From Streptomyces albidoflavus (GTDB lineage: Bacteria > Actinomycetota > Actinomycetes > Streptomycetales > Streptomycetaceae), in assembly GCF_000719955.1 (NCBI RefSeq), contig NZ_JOII01000021.1, forward strand, positions 45,315 to 109,314: 64,000 bases of DNA, in the 5' to 3' direction. Both the position numbers and the translations under genes were made by a program. This document shows positions 33,372 through 44,394 of the stretch, in pieces. The notes beneath the pieces are model-generated. The model was not told the origin of the DNA and did no database searches. It was given only the letters and a program-made list of their open reading frames with translations. Within the stretch, counting starts at the first letter, position 1; each line of letters opens with the position of its first letter.

Positions 33372-36125
33372 ATGGCCGTACGACCGGCCGCGCCCTGGGT
33401 GCGCACCCGGCTGCGGGCCGCGCCGCTCCAGGCGCTCTCCCTCGCCGTGCTCGTCCTCGTCACCGCCTTCCTCGCCGGGGCGCTGCCGCGCGCCGTGGAG
33501 GACGCCGAGGCGGCGGGGCTGCGGCACGCGCTGGCCGAGGCCGGACCGGCCGACGGGGCGATCGAGGTACTGGCCGACACCCCGGCGCCGCACCACCCCG
33601 TCCCCGTACGGGAGAAGGCGGCGCGGCCGGCGGCGCTGCGCGAGGTCGGCGCGCAGATCGACGCGCTCCTCCCGGCGCCGCTGGCCCCCGCCGAGGAGCG
33701 CGGCTCACGCGGCGTGCAGCTCTCCGAGCCGCTGCCCTCCGAGGACCCGGGCCTGCCCCGTCCGGACGGGCTCCCGCCGCGTTTCCTCGTCGCCGCCCAG
33801 GACGGCCTCACCGACCACGCCCGGCTGGTGGCCGGCGCCTGGCCCCGGGGCGAGGGGGTCCGCTCCGCCGACCGGAGCGCCGAGGCCGTCGTCACCCGCG
33901 CCACCGCGAAGGCCATGCGGCTGAGGCCCGGCTCGGTCGTCCACCTGCCCGCCGTCCAGGGCCCGGACCGCGCGGTGAAGATCACCGGCCTCGTCGAACC
34001 CCTCGCGCCCCGGACCACCTACTGGTCCCACACCGACGTCCTGCGCGCCCCCGGCCTGCTCGCCGCCCCCAGCAACTCCCCCTTCAACACCAGTTACTAC
34101 TGGCAGGCCGCCCTGCTGCTCGCCCCCGACGCGGGCCCCTTCCTGTACGGCCTGGACCCGCTCCCCCAGGCGTACTGGCGGATCAGCCCCGACGCCACCG
34201 GGCTCACCGCGCGGGACGTGCCGGCGCTCCAGACGGGGCTGGCCTCGCTGGAGGGCGGGCCGCTCCTGTCCCGGCTGCGGAGCGAGGTCGCCTCCGGGGC
34301 CACGGTCAGCACCGGGCTCGACGGGACGGTGGACGCCTTCGCCGCCCTCAGCGGGGCCGTCTCCTCGGTGACCGCCGTCGCCCTCGTCGGGGCCGGCACC
34401 GTCGCCGGGGTGGTGCTGCTGATGGCGCAGGCACTGACCGCGACCCGGCGGCGCCCCGAACTGACCCTGCTGCGGGCCCGTGGTGCCTCCGTCGCCGGGA
34501 TCGCCGGGCGGCTGCTGGCCGAGACCGCCGTGGTGGTGCTCCCGGCGGCCGCCGCCGGGCAGGCGCTGGCCTGGCTGCTGCTGCCCGAGGCCCGCGCCTG
34601 GCCCTCGCTCGCCGCCTCGGCCGCCGTCGCCGCCCTCGCCTGCCTGGCCCTGCCGGTCCGCGCCGCCTTCGCCCACCGCACGCCCCGCGTCCACGAGGCC
34701 CGTGGCGACCTGGTGCTGGCCCGCCCCTCCCGGCGCCGCACCGTCGCCGAACTCTGCCTGCTGGTCCTCGCCGCCGGGGCGGTCCTCGCCCTGCGCGGCG
34801 GCGGTACCGAAGGCGCAGCGACCGGCGTCGGCCCGCTGGTCGCCGCCGCGCCGGTGCTGGTCGCGGTGATCGCCGCGCTGGTCCTGGTCCGTCTCTACCC
34901 GCTGCCGCTGCGCCTGGCGCTGCGCCCGCTCGCCCGGACCCGGGGCGCCCTCGGCTTCCTCGCCGTGGCCCGCACCGGGCGCGGCTCACCGGCGCAGGTG
35001 CTGCCGCTGCTCGCGGTGCTGACCGCGCTGACCACGGCGGCCTTCGGCGGGGCGGTGCTCGCCGGGATCGACGACGCCCGCGACCGGGCCGCCCTGCTGG
35101 CCACCGGCGCCGACGCCCGCGTGGAGCGGAGCCGGGCGCCGCTCCCGGACGGCTTCGCGGACCGGGTCGCCGCCGTGGACGGCGTCCGGCAGACCACCGC
35201 CGTCCACATCGACTACAGCCTCTCCCTGCCCGACGGCACCACCGCCGCGCTGGCCGTGGTCGAGCCCGACGCGTACGCGCGGCTGACCCGGGAGACCGGG
35301 CTCGGCGCCTTCGACGCGGAGGTGCTGCGCGAGACGCCGCCGGGCCCGGCCGCCACCAAGGAGTCCGGCCCCGTCCTCTCCGCCGTGGCCTCGCCGAAGA
35401 CCGCCGAACTGCTCGGCGGGGGACGGCACCGCTGGGGCGGGCCGCTCGGCAACTTCACGCTCCAGGTCACCGAGGTGCGGGCCACCACGCCCGCCCTGCC
35501 CGGCCAGGAGTTCCTGGTGATCGACGGGGCCGAGCTGCCGAAGGCGCTGCCGACCCTGGTCCTCGCCTCCGGGTCCGGCCTGGACCCGGCCGCGCTGGAG
35601 AAGGTCACGGAGGCGGGCGGCTCGCACACCGAGCTGACCCTGCGGACCGCCGAACGCGCCGCCTTCACCGACTCGCCGCTCCAGTCCGGCGCCGAACGCC
35701 TCTACCTCGGCGCGGTCGCGGCAGGCGTCGCCTTCGCCGCCCTCGCCGTGCTGCTGGGGCTGCTCCAGTCGGCCTCGGAGCGGTCGGCGCTGCTGGCGCG
35801 GCTGCGCACGATGGGGCTGAGCGCGCGGCAGGGGCGGCGGCTGCTGGTCCTGGAGGCGCTGCCGCAGGCGGTGCTGGCGGCGGCCGGCTGCGTCCTGGTG
35901 GGCCGGGCGGCGGTCGCGCTCATGGCGGACGGGGTGAGCCTGGAACTGCTCGCCCTGCCCCTCGGCTTCGACGCGGTCACCGCCCAACTACGGTCCGACG
36001 CCTGGTCGTTGCTGCTCCCCGCCGCCGGGAGCGTCCTGCTGACCGTGGCGGTGGCGGCGGCACAGGCCTGGTGGACGGCGCGCCGCACGGCGGCGACCGA
36101 GCTGCGCGCCGGGGACGGCCGGTGA
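33372..36125 (+). CDS. FtsX/MacB-type ABC transporter permease 2
   Basis: The 917-residue membrane protein is a second FtsX-type permease with the same domain plan: an N-terminal helix, an outer domain (about 55-330), central helices (about 335-560), a second outer domain, and C-terminal helices (about 780-905). GGGAGG lies 8 nt before the ATG. It partners the preceding permease (1 bp gap) and the ATPase 79 bp downstream. Two unequal permeases per ATPase are usual in these streptomycete exporters. The transported substrate is unknown; no regulator gene is attached. Confidence 0.88.
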   Translation: MAVRPAAPWVRTRLRAAPLQALSLAVLVLVTAFLAGALPRAVEDAEAAGLRHALAEAGPADGAIEVLADTPAPHHPVPVREKAARPAALREVGAQIDALLPAPLAPAEERGSRGVQLSEPLPSEDPGLPRPDGLPPRFLVAAQDGLTDHARLVAGAWPRGEGVRSADRSAEAVVTRATAKAMRLRPGSVVHLPAVQGPDRAVKITGLVEPLAPRTTYWSHTDVLRAPGLLAAPSNSPFNTSYYWQAALLLAPDAGPFLYGLDPLPQAYWRISPDATGLTARDVPALQTGLASLEGGPLLSRLRSEVASGATVSTGLDGTVDAFAALSGAVSSVTAVALVGAGTVAGVVLLMAQALTATRRRPELTLLRARGASVAGIAGRLLAETAVVVLPAAAAGQALAWLLLPEARAWPSLAASAAVAALACLALPVRAAFAHRTPRVHEARGDLVLARPSRRRTVAELCLLVLAAGAVLALRGGGTEGAATGVGPLVAAAPVLVAVIAALVLVRLYPLPLRLALRPLARTRGALGFLAVARTGRGSPAQVLPLLAVLTALTTAAFGGAVLAGIDDARDRAALLATGADARVERSRAPLPDGFADRVAAVDGVRQTTAVHIDYSLSLPDGTTAALAVVEPDAYARLTRETGLGAFDAEVLRETPPGPAATKESGPVLSAVASPKTAELLGGGRHRWGGPLGNFTLQVTEVRATTPALPGQEFLVIDGAELPKALPTLVLASGSGLDPAALEKVTEAGGSHTELTLRTAERAAFTDSPLQSGAERLYLGAVAAGVAFAALAVLLGLLQSASERSALLARLRTMGLSARQGRRLLVLEALPQAVLAAAGCVLVGRAAVALMADGVSLELLALPLGFDAVTAQLRSDAWSLLLPAAGSVLLTVAVAAAQAWWTARRTAATELRAGDGR

Positions 36126-36204
36126 GGGCCCGCCCCGGTCCCCCGGACCGTTCCGCGCGGGCGCGTCCCCCATTCCGTACGGCATCCAGGGCGGGAGTCC
36201 GACC

Positions 36205-37182
36205 ATGACCCACTCCACCGAATCCGGGCCGCACGCCGGCGGCGTCTCGCTGGCCGAGCTGGAGGCGCGGGCCGCCGCCCGGCGGGACCGTCCGGCGTAC
36301 GGGCACAACGCGCTGATCACCTGCGACCGGCTGGTGCGGATCTTCTCCGCCGACGGGGTGGAGGTGCAGGCGCTCCAGGGGCTGGACCTGCTGGTGCGCG
36401 AGGGCGAGCTGATGGCGCTGGTGGGTGCCTCGGGCAGCGGCAAGTCGACGCTGATGAACATCCTGGCCGGTCTCGACGAGCCGAGCGCCGGGGCGGCCAC
36501 CGTCGCCGGGTGCGACCTGCTGGCGATGGGCGCCAAGGAGCGGCTGCGCTACCGCCGGGAGGTGGTGGGCTTCGTCTGGCAGCAGACCGGCCGCAACCTG
36601 CTGCCGTACCTGACGGCGGCCCAGAACGTGTCGCTGCCCATGCAGTTGCGCGGCGGTGCCCGCAGACGGGCGGGCCGAGCACAGGAGTTGCTGGACCTGC
36701 TCGGGGTGGGGCAGTGCCGGGACCGGCGGCCGCACCAGATGTCCGGCGGCCAGCAGCAGCGGGTGGCGCTGGCGGTGGCCCTCGCCAACGAACCGGCGGT
36801 CCTCCTCGCCGACGAGCCGACCGGTGAACTCGACTCGCACACCGCCGAGGAGATCTTCGCCGCCTTCCGCACCGCCAACGAGGAGCTGGGCACCACCATC
36901 GTCATCGTCACCCACGACCAGGCCGTCGCCTCCGAGGTGCGCCGCACCGTCGCCATCCGCGACGGCCGCACCTCCACCGAGGTCCTGCGCCGTACCGAGG
37001 TCGACGCGGCCACCGGCCAGGAGGCGGTGGTGGCCCGGGAGTACGCGATGCTCGACCGCGCCGGACGCCTCCAGCTCCCCGCCGACCACGTCGCCGCCCT
37101 CGACCTGCGCGACCGCGTCCTGCTGGAGCTGGAGAGCGACCACCTCGGGGTGTGGCCGGACCCGGAACAGCGCGAGAGCTGA
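36205..37182 (+). CDS. ABC transporter ATP-binding protein, LolD/MacB type
   Basis: This 325-residue ATPase powers the two preceding FtsX-type permeases. Walker A GASGSGKST, the signature MSGGQQQR, Walker B VLLADEPTGELD and the H-loop IVTHDQ are intact. The core (about 30-255) matches LolD/MacB ATPases. The C-terminal 65 residues form an extra basic-acidic extension (EVDAATGQEAVVAREYAMLD) seen in actinobacterial members. The start follows GGGAG by 6 nt. The stop codon lies immediately before a strong hairpin terminator. Confidence 0.94.
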   Translation: MTHSTESGPHAGGVSLAELEARAAARRDRPAYGHNALITCDRLVRIFSADGVEVQALQGLDLLVREGELMALVGASGSGKSTLMNILAGLDEPSAGAATVAGCDLLAMGAKERLRYRREVVGFVWQQTGRNLLPYLTAAQNVSLPMQLRGGARRRAGRAQELLDLLGVGQCRDRRPHQMSGGQQQRVALAVALANEPAVLLADEPTGELDSHTAEEIFAAFRTANEELGTTIVIVTHDQAVASEVRRTVAIRDGRTSTEVLRRTEVDAATGQEAVVAREYAMLDRAGRLQLPADHVAALDLRDRVLLELESDHLGVWPDPEQRES

Positions 37183-37222
37183 CCGGGCCGCCGGCCGCCT
37201 GAGGGCCCGCCCGGCGGCCCGG
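37183..37222. terminator. Bidirectional hairpin terminator
   Basis: A 12-bp stem CCGGGCCGCCGG (37183-37194) pairs with its complement at 37211-37222. It separates two convergent genes and starts one base after the ATPase stop codon. Confidence 0.7.
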
Positions 37223-37224
37223 GA

Positions 37225-37944
37225 TCAGCGGACGCTGACCCCGAACGCCCCGAGGCCGGCCCGGCGTACCGCCACCGAGCCGTACGGTGTGCGCAGCCGC
37301 AGCCAGGCGCCGGCGGAGCGCAGGGCGAACGGCTCGGCGGGGGCGGCACCGTCGCCGGGGACGGAGACGGCGGGGACGCGGACCGGTGCCGGGCGCAGGA
37401 AGCCCATGGCGTGGGCGGCGTGGGCGGCGCGGACCGGCAGGGCGGTGTCGCCGAGCGGCCGGGACCAGATCTCGTGGCCGATCGCGTCGAGCGCCGTACG
37501 GGTCCGCTCCTCGGGCGCCAGCGCCTCGGTGCGGGTGCGGAACTCGGCGACGACGGCCGCGACGGCGGCGCGGAGCGCGTCGGGGGCGGGCAGGCCCGGT
37601 TCGGGGTGCCAGCCGGTGCGGGGCGGCAGGACCCCGGCCCAGGGCGGGCCGGTGACCGCTTCGGGGACGCCGAAGGGCGCGCCCGGCTCGGGCTCCGCGT
37701 GGACCAGCTCCAGCAGCTCACCGGCGGAGACGGTGCGGTCCAGCTCCGCCGGGGCGTCGTCGAGCAGGACGGTGCGGACGGCCAGCACCTCGAAGGAGGC
37801 GGGCCGGCCGAAGACCGCCAGCCGCTCCCCGGTGAGCTGGAGGCGGACGGCGGCGGCCTTGTCGTAATGGACCAGGCGGCGCAGGAAGGCGGCCAGATCG
37901 GCCGCCTCCCCGCGGTCCGCCGGGCGCAGCGGTGCCGTACTCAC
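37225..37944 (-). CDS. Conserved hypothetical protein
   Basis: This 239-residue cytoplasmic protein was not assigned to a family. It has an N-terminal segment (about 1-85) with FLRRLVHYDKAAAVRLQ and FGRPASFEVLAVRTVLL, suggesting an alpha/beta fold, and a Pro-rich hinge before a second part with a final beta region (LRLRTPYGSVAVRR). No catalytic motif or membrane helix is visible. The GTG start overlaps the thioesterase stop by 4 bp (GTGA), so it is the third gene of the ettA-thioesterase operon. A link to that operon's function cannot be stated. Confidence 0.8.
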   Translation of the reverse strand: MSTAPLRPADRGEAADLAAFLRRLVHYDKAAAVRLQLTGERLAVFGRPASFEVLAVRTVLLDDAPAELDRTVSAGELLELVHAEPEPGAPFGVPEAVTGPPWAGVLPPRTGWHPEPGLPAPDALRAAVAAVVAEFRTRTEALAPEERTRTALDAIGHEIWSRPLGDTALPVRAAHAAHAMGFLRPAPVRVPAVSVPGDGAAPAEPFALRSAGAWLRLRTPYGSVAVRRAGLGAFGVSVR

Positions 37945-38411
37945 GCGGTCCGCGCCCCCGGCACGCCCGCGTCCTCGGGACCGGGCTCCTCCGGGAGGTA
38001 CTTCTCCAGGAAGTGCCTCTCCTCCTCGGTGATGCGGCGCGGCCGCTGCGTCTCGAAGTCGTAGGGGACGACGACGGTCGAGGCGCGGACGTAGACGGTG
38101 CCCGGTCCTTCCTCGGTGTCGGGGTCCTTGACCTCGTAGGCGATGGTCAGCGAGGCGCCGCGGATGCCGGTCACCCAGGACTCGACGAGCACCGGCTCGT
38201 GCCGGTGGACGAGCGGGCGCTTGTAGTCGATCTCGTGGCGGGCGACGACGGAGCCGCCGGAGAAGGACTTGCTGCCGTTCCCCGGCGCCAGCCGGAACAT
38301 GAAGTCGATCCGCGCCTCTTCCAGGTACCGCAGGAAGACGACGTTGTTGACGTGCCCGAAGGCGTCCATGTCCGACCAGCGCAGGGGGCAGCGGTAGAGG
38401 TGGCGGGCCAC
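37941..38411 (-). CDS. Acyl-CoA thioesterase (hotdog fold)
   Basis: The 156-residue enzyme is a 4-hydroxybenzoyl-CoA-type (FCB1/YbgC-like) thioesterase that hydrolyses acyl-CoA. The motif WSDMDAFGHVNNVVFLRYLEEARIDF includes the catalytic Asp and the helix characteristic of this group. The GTG start at 38411 gives the expected short N-terminus (MARHLYRCPLRWSD) and is 5 bp after the ettA stop. The following gene overlaps its stop by 4 bp. It is thus the middle gene of a tightly packed operon. The physiological substrate is unknown. Confidence 0.92.
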   Translation of the reverse strand: MARHLYRCPLRWSDMDAFGHVNNVVFLRYLEEARIDFMFRLAPGNGSKSFSGGSVVARHEIDYKRPLVHRHEPVLVESWVTGIRGASLTIAYEVKDPDTEEGPGTVYVRASTVVVPYDFETQRPRRITEEERHFLEKYLPEEPGPEDAGVPGARTA

Positions 38412-38416
38412 TGCGG

Positions 38417-40081
<1,665 letters not shown>

Positions 40082-40251
40082 GAGAAACCGTCCGGCAGTC
40101 TGGATCAGGCGTGTGGGTGGTCAGCTCCGCCGTGAGGGCAGATACACCCATCTTGCCGCACCGGCGGCGCACGGCGAAAACGGGTATCACGGCGGACTCG
40201 CGGTCCCGCACCGGCCCGGGGCTTCCGGACCGGCCGTCGGGGCAAGCAGAA

Positions 40252-40284
40252 CGCCGGGGTCCGTCGGAGGGACGGACCCCGGCG
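40252..40284 (-). terminator. Hairpin terminator downstream of the thioester-domain protein gene
   Basis: A 14-bp stem CGCCGGGGTCCGTC (40252-40265) pairs with its complement at 40271-40284 across a 5-nt loop. It lies about 100 bp past the stop of the surface-protein gene and 170 bp before ettA, on the strand both use. Confidence 0.7.
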
Positions 40285-40385
40285 CCGGGGCGCGGGACCC
40301 AGGTCAGGGCAGGGTCCCGCGATGTCCGCCGCGCGCCGGGACGGCGGCGGGCACCAGGTGGCGCGGGTGAGGCGCCCAGATCACA

Positions 40386-41798
40386 TCAGCTCTCGGCGGA
40401 GACCTTCTTGCGGCGGAGCAGGAAGACGGTCGCGCCGCCGATCACCACGAGCGCCACGGCGATGCCGCCGATGACGGGGGTGGCGCTGGAACCACCGGTG
40501 GCGGCCAGGTCCTCACCGGCGCCGCCGGCCGGGGTGCTGCCCGCGGAGGCCGGGCTGGGCTCGCTGGACGGCTGGGCGCCGCCGCCCGCACCGGTCTCGC
40601 CGGCGGTCTTGCAGTCGAGGACACCGGTGACGCGCTTCTCGAACCCGTTCGGGCCGGTGATCGTGAAGTCGTACGCCTGGTCCTCCTTGAGCGGGACCGT
40701 GACCGTCTGGGTCCTGCCCGCGCCGATGGTGTGCTTGACGCCCATCAGCTCGAAGGTGAAGTCCTCGTCGCCCTGGTTGGAGGCGGTGAGGTCGATGCCC
40801 GAGGCGGAGCAGTTCTTCTCGGCGGAGACCGCCGGGATCGCGCCCTTGCCGGCCCAGTGCGCGGTGGCCGTCGCGGAGACGGTCGACTCGCTGGAGCCGG
40901 CCAGGATCTGCGTCTGGCTCTTGGTGTCCGAGGCGAAGGCACGGCCGACCGGGACGGTGGTCGACGCCTGGACGGTCAGCGCGGCGCTGCCGCTGTGCTC
41001 GGCGCCCTCCTCGGCGGCGGGCACGTCGAAGAAGAGGCGGCTGCCGTCGGCGGCCTCGGTGACGGGCTTGCCCGCCTCGTCCACCACGGTGACGCCGGCG
41101 GAGGCGTCGGCCGGGCCGGTGACGCTGACGCTGCCGGCGTCGGTGTGGACGGTGACCGGGCCCAGCTTCTCGCCGGCCTTGCCGGAGACGGCCGGCGGGT
41201 CGAGGGTGAGGGACGCCTTCGGCTCGGCCAGCGCCTGCGCGCTCTGCTCCAGGTAGTCGGCGAGCTTCTCGGCCGCCGGGTCGAGCGCCTCGACGTCGGC
41301 GCCGTCCGAGTAACGCCAGATGGCCACCTGCGTACCGGCGGCCGCCGTCTTCTCGGTGAGCGCGCCCGCGCCGGCCTTGCTCGCCAGCGCCGCGAGGTCG
41401 TTCACCTGCGGGTAGGAGTTCTGGAGGATCCAGCGGATCTTCCCGGCGTCCTTGTTGGCGTTGAGGGAGGTCGCGTCCCAGGCGGTCTCCCGGTACTTCG
41501 CCTCCTTCTGCGTGGGGTTGTGGATGTCGATGCAGTAGGTCTGGAGCGAGCCGCCGCCGTCGACCACCATCTCGAAGAGCCCCGCGGACACCTTCTGGTC
41601 GCGGCCCTCCCCGCGGATGACGGCCTGGTCGTACGTCTTCAGTCCGCTCAGCGTGGCGGAGGCGCCACCGGGGTGCCCGGCCGCCGCCTCGTCGGCCACC
41701 GCGGTCCCGGCTCCGGTCAGGACACCCGCCGCGACCAGGCCCGAGGCCACGGTCGCCGCCGCCAGGCGCGAAACAGCCCGACTTCTAACAGAAAACAT
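40386..41798 (-). CDS. Sortase-anchored thioester-domain surface protein (TIE-like)
   Basis: This 470-residue protein is exported and wall-anchored. The signal peptide (about 1-36) is followed by a thioester domain: Cys89 in TYCIDIHNP and Gln157 in GTQVAIWRY are the residues expected to form an internal Cys-Gln thioester that can react covalently with host or surface molecules. The rest (about 190-400) is beta-rich, perhaps Ig-like repeats. A Ser/Pro/Gly wall spacer leads to the LAATG sortase motif (431-435), a membrane helix and a RRKK tail, the class E sortase pattern of Streptomyces. ATG 41798 has GGAGGGG 6 nt upstream. Confidence 0.9.
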   Translation of the reverse strand: MFSVRSRAVSRLAAATVASGLVAAGVLTGAGTAVADEAAAGHPGGASATLSGLKTYDQAVIRGEGRDQKVSAGLFEMVVDGGGSLQTYCIDIHNPTQKEAKYRETAWDATSLNANKDAGKIRWILQNSYPQVNDLAALASKAGAGALTEKTAAAGTQVAIWRYSDGADVEALDPAAEKLADYLEQSAQALAEPKASLTLDPPAVSGKAGEKLGPVTVHTDAGSVSVTGPADASAGVTVVDEAGKPVTEAADGSRLFFDVPAAEEGAEHSGSAALTVQASTTVPVGRAFASDTKSQTQILAGSSESTVSATATAHWAGKGAIPAVSAEKNCSASGIDLTASNQGDEDFTFELMGVKHTIGAGRTQTVTVPLKEDQAYDFTITGPNGFEKRVTGVLDCKTAGETGAGGGAQPSSEPSPASAGSTPAGGAGEDLAATGGSSATPVIGGIAVALVVIGGATVFLLRRKKVSAES

Positions 41799-42402
41799 GC
41801 AATTCCCCTCCGGGCAGGACGCGTTCACGAGGGGGGAAGTCGTCCCGCCAGCAGAATCAAGTGCCCCGTGAGCTATGCCGGGCATCCTATGGAGGCGAAA
41901 CCAGGGGCTTGCCCACGAGAGCCTCCGCCCAATCGATCCGCGTCGGAATCGTTATTGGCGGGGCGTCAGAAGTCGGGGGGAAGAGGCGTAAGCACGGCAT
42001 ACGGGGGCTCTTGGGGAGGGGCTGGGGGCTTGTTGGGTGTATGGGGCATGGGTCGAGGGCGAACACCCTGGGGCGCCGGCCCTCAGCGGCCGTCCGCCGC
42101 GCGCTGCCGCAGCCGCAGCCGCAGCCGCAGCCGCAGCCGCAGCCGCAGCCGCAGCCGGCAGGTGTACCAGGGCGGAGAGGGCGGCGCCGGCACTCCAGCG
42201 CGCCACCGGGGGCGACCCGGGCGCAGACGGCCGGGCTGACCACCAGCAAGCCGGACGGAGCCGCACCGGGTCATGAACTCAGCCTGTGGGTGGTGCTCTT
42301 CCACGAACAGCTCGCGCCCTGACCGCCACCACAGCCGGGCGTCATCTGCCGGGCAGGGTTAATCGGTTGCGTGCCTTCGGGACGGTGTGTGTGATCCCGA
42401 CC
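41799..42402. other. Intergenic region with hexanucleotide repeat
   Basis: This 604-bp region holds the promoter area of the thioester-domain gene (near 41800-41950), an eight-copy GCCGCA tandem repeat (annotated separately) and the start region of the GNAT gene. Possible ORFs through the repeat encode only Ala/Ala-rich or Cys/Gly-alternating strings and are rejected. No gene is supported. Confidence 0.5.
42106..42153. repeat. Tandem hexanucleotide repeat (GCCGCA)8
   Basis: Eight perfect GCCGCA units run from 42106 to 42153, flanked by imperfect partial units. It lies in the gap between divergent genes and is a candidate slippage locus. Confidence 0.9.
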
Positions 42403-43269
42403 ATGACCATTGCGCTGGGCACGCCGACAGTCGACGGGGTACGCGAGGCCATGGCCGCGCTGCGGGAGTGGCAGGACGACGGAGCACCGATGCAGTTGCA
42501 TCCCGGGGACATCGGCTGGCACCACCGGTTCGGGGTGGCCGGGACGGCTCAGGTGATCCGGACCTGGAGTCAGGAGGGCCGGATCGTGGCGGTCGGGATG
42601 CTCGACTCGCCGAGGCTGCTCCGGATGACGGTCGCCCCGGACGCCTTCGAGGACGAGGACGTGGCACGACGGCTCGTCGAGGACCTCTCCCTGCCCGAGC
42701 GGGGCGTCCTGCCGGAAGGAGCGGTGTCGGTCGAGGCGCCCCTGGGCCTGCTCCTCCACGACCTGCTGAGCGAGGAGGAGTGGGGCGTCGACGCACCGTG
42801 GACCCCCCTCTTCCGCGACCTCACCGAGCCGGTTCAGGACTCCGGCGTACGGATCGAACCGATCGGCCGGGACCAGGCCCAGGACTTCGCCGACGTCCTG
42901 CGGTCGGCGTTCGACACCTCCCGGCCCACGAGCGAGTACCGGCACGCGATGGCGGCGGCCCCCTTCTCCGCCGACGCCCGCTGCCTGGGCGCCTACGACG
43001 ACCAGGACGACGTGGCGGCGGTGGTGACGGTGTGGTCCGCCGGCCCGGGCAGACCGGGGCTGGTCGAACCGATGGGCGTCCACGCCAACCACCGGGGCCG
43101 GGGCTACGGCCGGGCGATCACGCTGGCCGGGGCGGCCGCACTGCGGGAAATGGGCTCGTCCAGCGCCCGCGTGTGCACACCGAGCGCCAACGCGGGCGCC
43201 GTGGCCACCTACAGGGCGGCGGGGTTCGGGGTTCGCAAGGAGGTACGGGACCGGGTTCGAGTGGGGTGA
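42403..43269 (+). CDS. GNAT-family acetyltransferase
   Basis: The 288-residue protein has a degenerate N-terminal GNAT-like half (about 5-140) and a C-terminal GNAT domain (about 150-288), with the acetyl-CoA loop VHANHRGRGYGRAI and the ASGVRVCTPSANAGAVATYRAAGF-type C-terminal motif (here ARVCTPSANAGAVATYRAAG). Such tandem GNATs usually acetylate small amines or antibiotics, but the substrate is unknown. ATG 42403 is preferred; an upstream in-frame GTG gives only a few more residues. The gene converges with another GNAT gene. Confidence 0.85.
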   Translation: MTIALGTPTVDGVREAMAALREWQDDGAPMQLHPGDIGWHHRFGVAGTAQVIRTWSQEGRIVAVGMLDSPRLLRMTVAPDAFEDEDVARRLVEDLSLPERGVLPEGAVSVEAPLGLLLHDLLSEEEWGVDAPWTPLFRDLTEPVQDSGVRIEPIGRDQAQDFADVLRSAFDTSRPTSEYRHAMAAAPFSADARCLGAYDDQDDVAAVVTVWSAGPGRPGLVEPMGVHANHRGRGYGRAITLAGAAALREMGSSSARVCTPSANAGAVATYRAAGFGVRKEVRDRVRVG

Positions 43270-43501
43270 GGGTTGGGGGCTTGGTGCGGCAGGGGGCGTA
43301 GAGCGTCCGGCGGGTGCGGTGCTCGGGCTTCGCGTCCGCCGTCTCGGGTCGCGCTGGTACGGTCCGGCGCGGTCGGCAAGCAGTCCGGCCGCGCGTGGCC
43401 CAGGGGTGGGGCAGGGGCGGGGCGTGGGCGGCCAGCGGCGCGAGGAGCCTGACGCCGGGGTGGAGAAGCGGGCCGAGACCACCCCGCGAACCCTCGCAGG
43501 C

Positions 43502-44308
43502 TCAGCCGTTGACGGCGTGTTCGGCGAACTCCCCGCACGAACGAAACCCCAACCGCCGGTACACCGGCTCACCGTCCGCCGACGCCTGCAGAACCGCTAC
43601 GCGGTGGTCCCGCTCTCGAGCCGCGTGCAGCGCCGCCAGCGTGATGGCTCCGCCGTACCCGCGCCGGCGGTGGGCGGCCAGGGTGGAGATGTTGTAGATC
43701 CCGGCGACCCCCGCGTGGTGGAACACCTCGGCGGAGCAGACCGGGCGGTTCTCCACGTAGCCCACCAGGTACCGGGCCGGGCAGGTCGCGGCCAGTGCCT
43801 GGGGCGCGGCCCGGGCGAAGAAGGCCCGGACGGTTTCCGCGGGCGGGTCCCAGTTCGCGGCGAGGACCGTGGCGTAGTCGGCGAGTTGATCGGGCGTCGT
43901 CACTCTCCTGATGTCCAGCCCCGGGACGGCGGGAGACGGCAGGGGGTCGTCCAGCTCGGCCCACATCGCCGTCTCACGTTCGGACAGGGGCAGACCTGCC
44001 ACCGTCAGGCGGACGGTGAGGTCTGCCGGTGTCGAGGCAGGCCCCACCCACCAGGAGAAACCGCGGCCGGTGCCGGCCAGCGTCGCGACGGTCTCGGCGA
44101 TGCGGGCCGTCGCGTCGGCGGAGGTGAAGCGGGCCGCGGCGACGATGTTGAACGTGTCGTCGTCCAGGCCGCTGTCCGCGACCAGCAGATCGCCGGTCTC
44201 CGTGACGGTCGCACCGGGCATGCCCCGGTGCAGGTGACAGGCGTGCTCCGCCAGATTCCGCTCCATCCTGTCCGTCAGGTCGGCTTCGCCAGGGAAATGA
44301 TCATTCAC
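43502..44308 (-). CDS. GNAT-family acetyltransferase
   Basis: A protein of 268 residues with a C-terminal GNAT domain (about 130-268): the CoA-binding segment [24 protein letters not shown] and the [20 protein letters not shown] end motif are clear. The N-terminal half ([21 protein letters not shown]) resembles the degenerate half of tandem GNATs. The start is GTG 44308; longer and shorter starts are possible since no strong ribosome site is seen. The two GNAT genes share the end motif but differ widely otherwise, so they are not a recent duplication. A 233-bp gap without a gene separates them. Confidence 0.83.
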   Translation of the reverse strand: MNDHFPGEADLTDRMERNLAEHACHLHRGMPGATVTETGDLLVADSGLDDDTFNIVAAARFTSADATARIAETVATLAGTGRGFSWWVGPASTPADLTVRLTVAGLPLSERETAMWAELDDPLPSPAVPGLDIRRVTTPDQLADYATVLAANWDPPAETVRAFFARAAPQALAATCPARYLVGYVENRPVCSAEVFHHAGVAGIYNISTLAAHRRRGYGGAITLAALHAARERDHRVAVLQASADGEPVYRRLGFRSCGEFAEHAVNG

Positions 44309-44394
44309 GGTGATCGATCCCAGCACGACCGGCCGAAGACCGCACGCCATTTTCGGCAGGGCCACGCCGACAACCAGCAAGGTCGAGGCGCGAC

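Noticed and set aside
29891..34018. 1375-codon minus-strand open frame opposite the FtsX-type permeases
   Set aside because: Permease frames have membrane helices and ribosome sites; the antisense translation is Gly/Ala/Arg-rich with no domain.
41887..42249. Open frame with a Cys-Gly alternating stretch
   Set aside because: The stretch comes only from the GCCGCA tandem repeat; there is no ribosome site or conserved domain.
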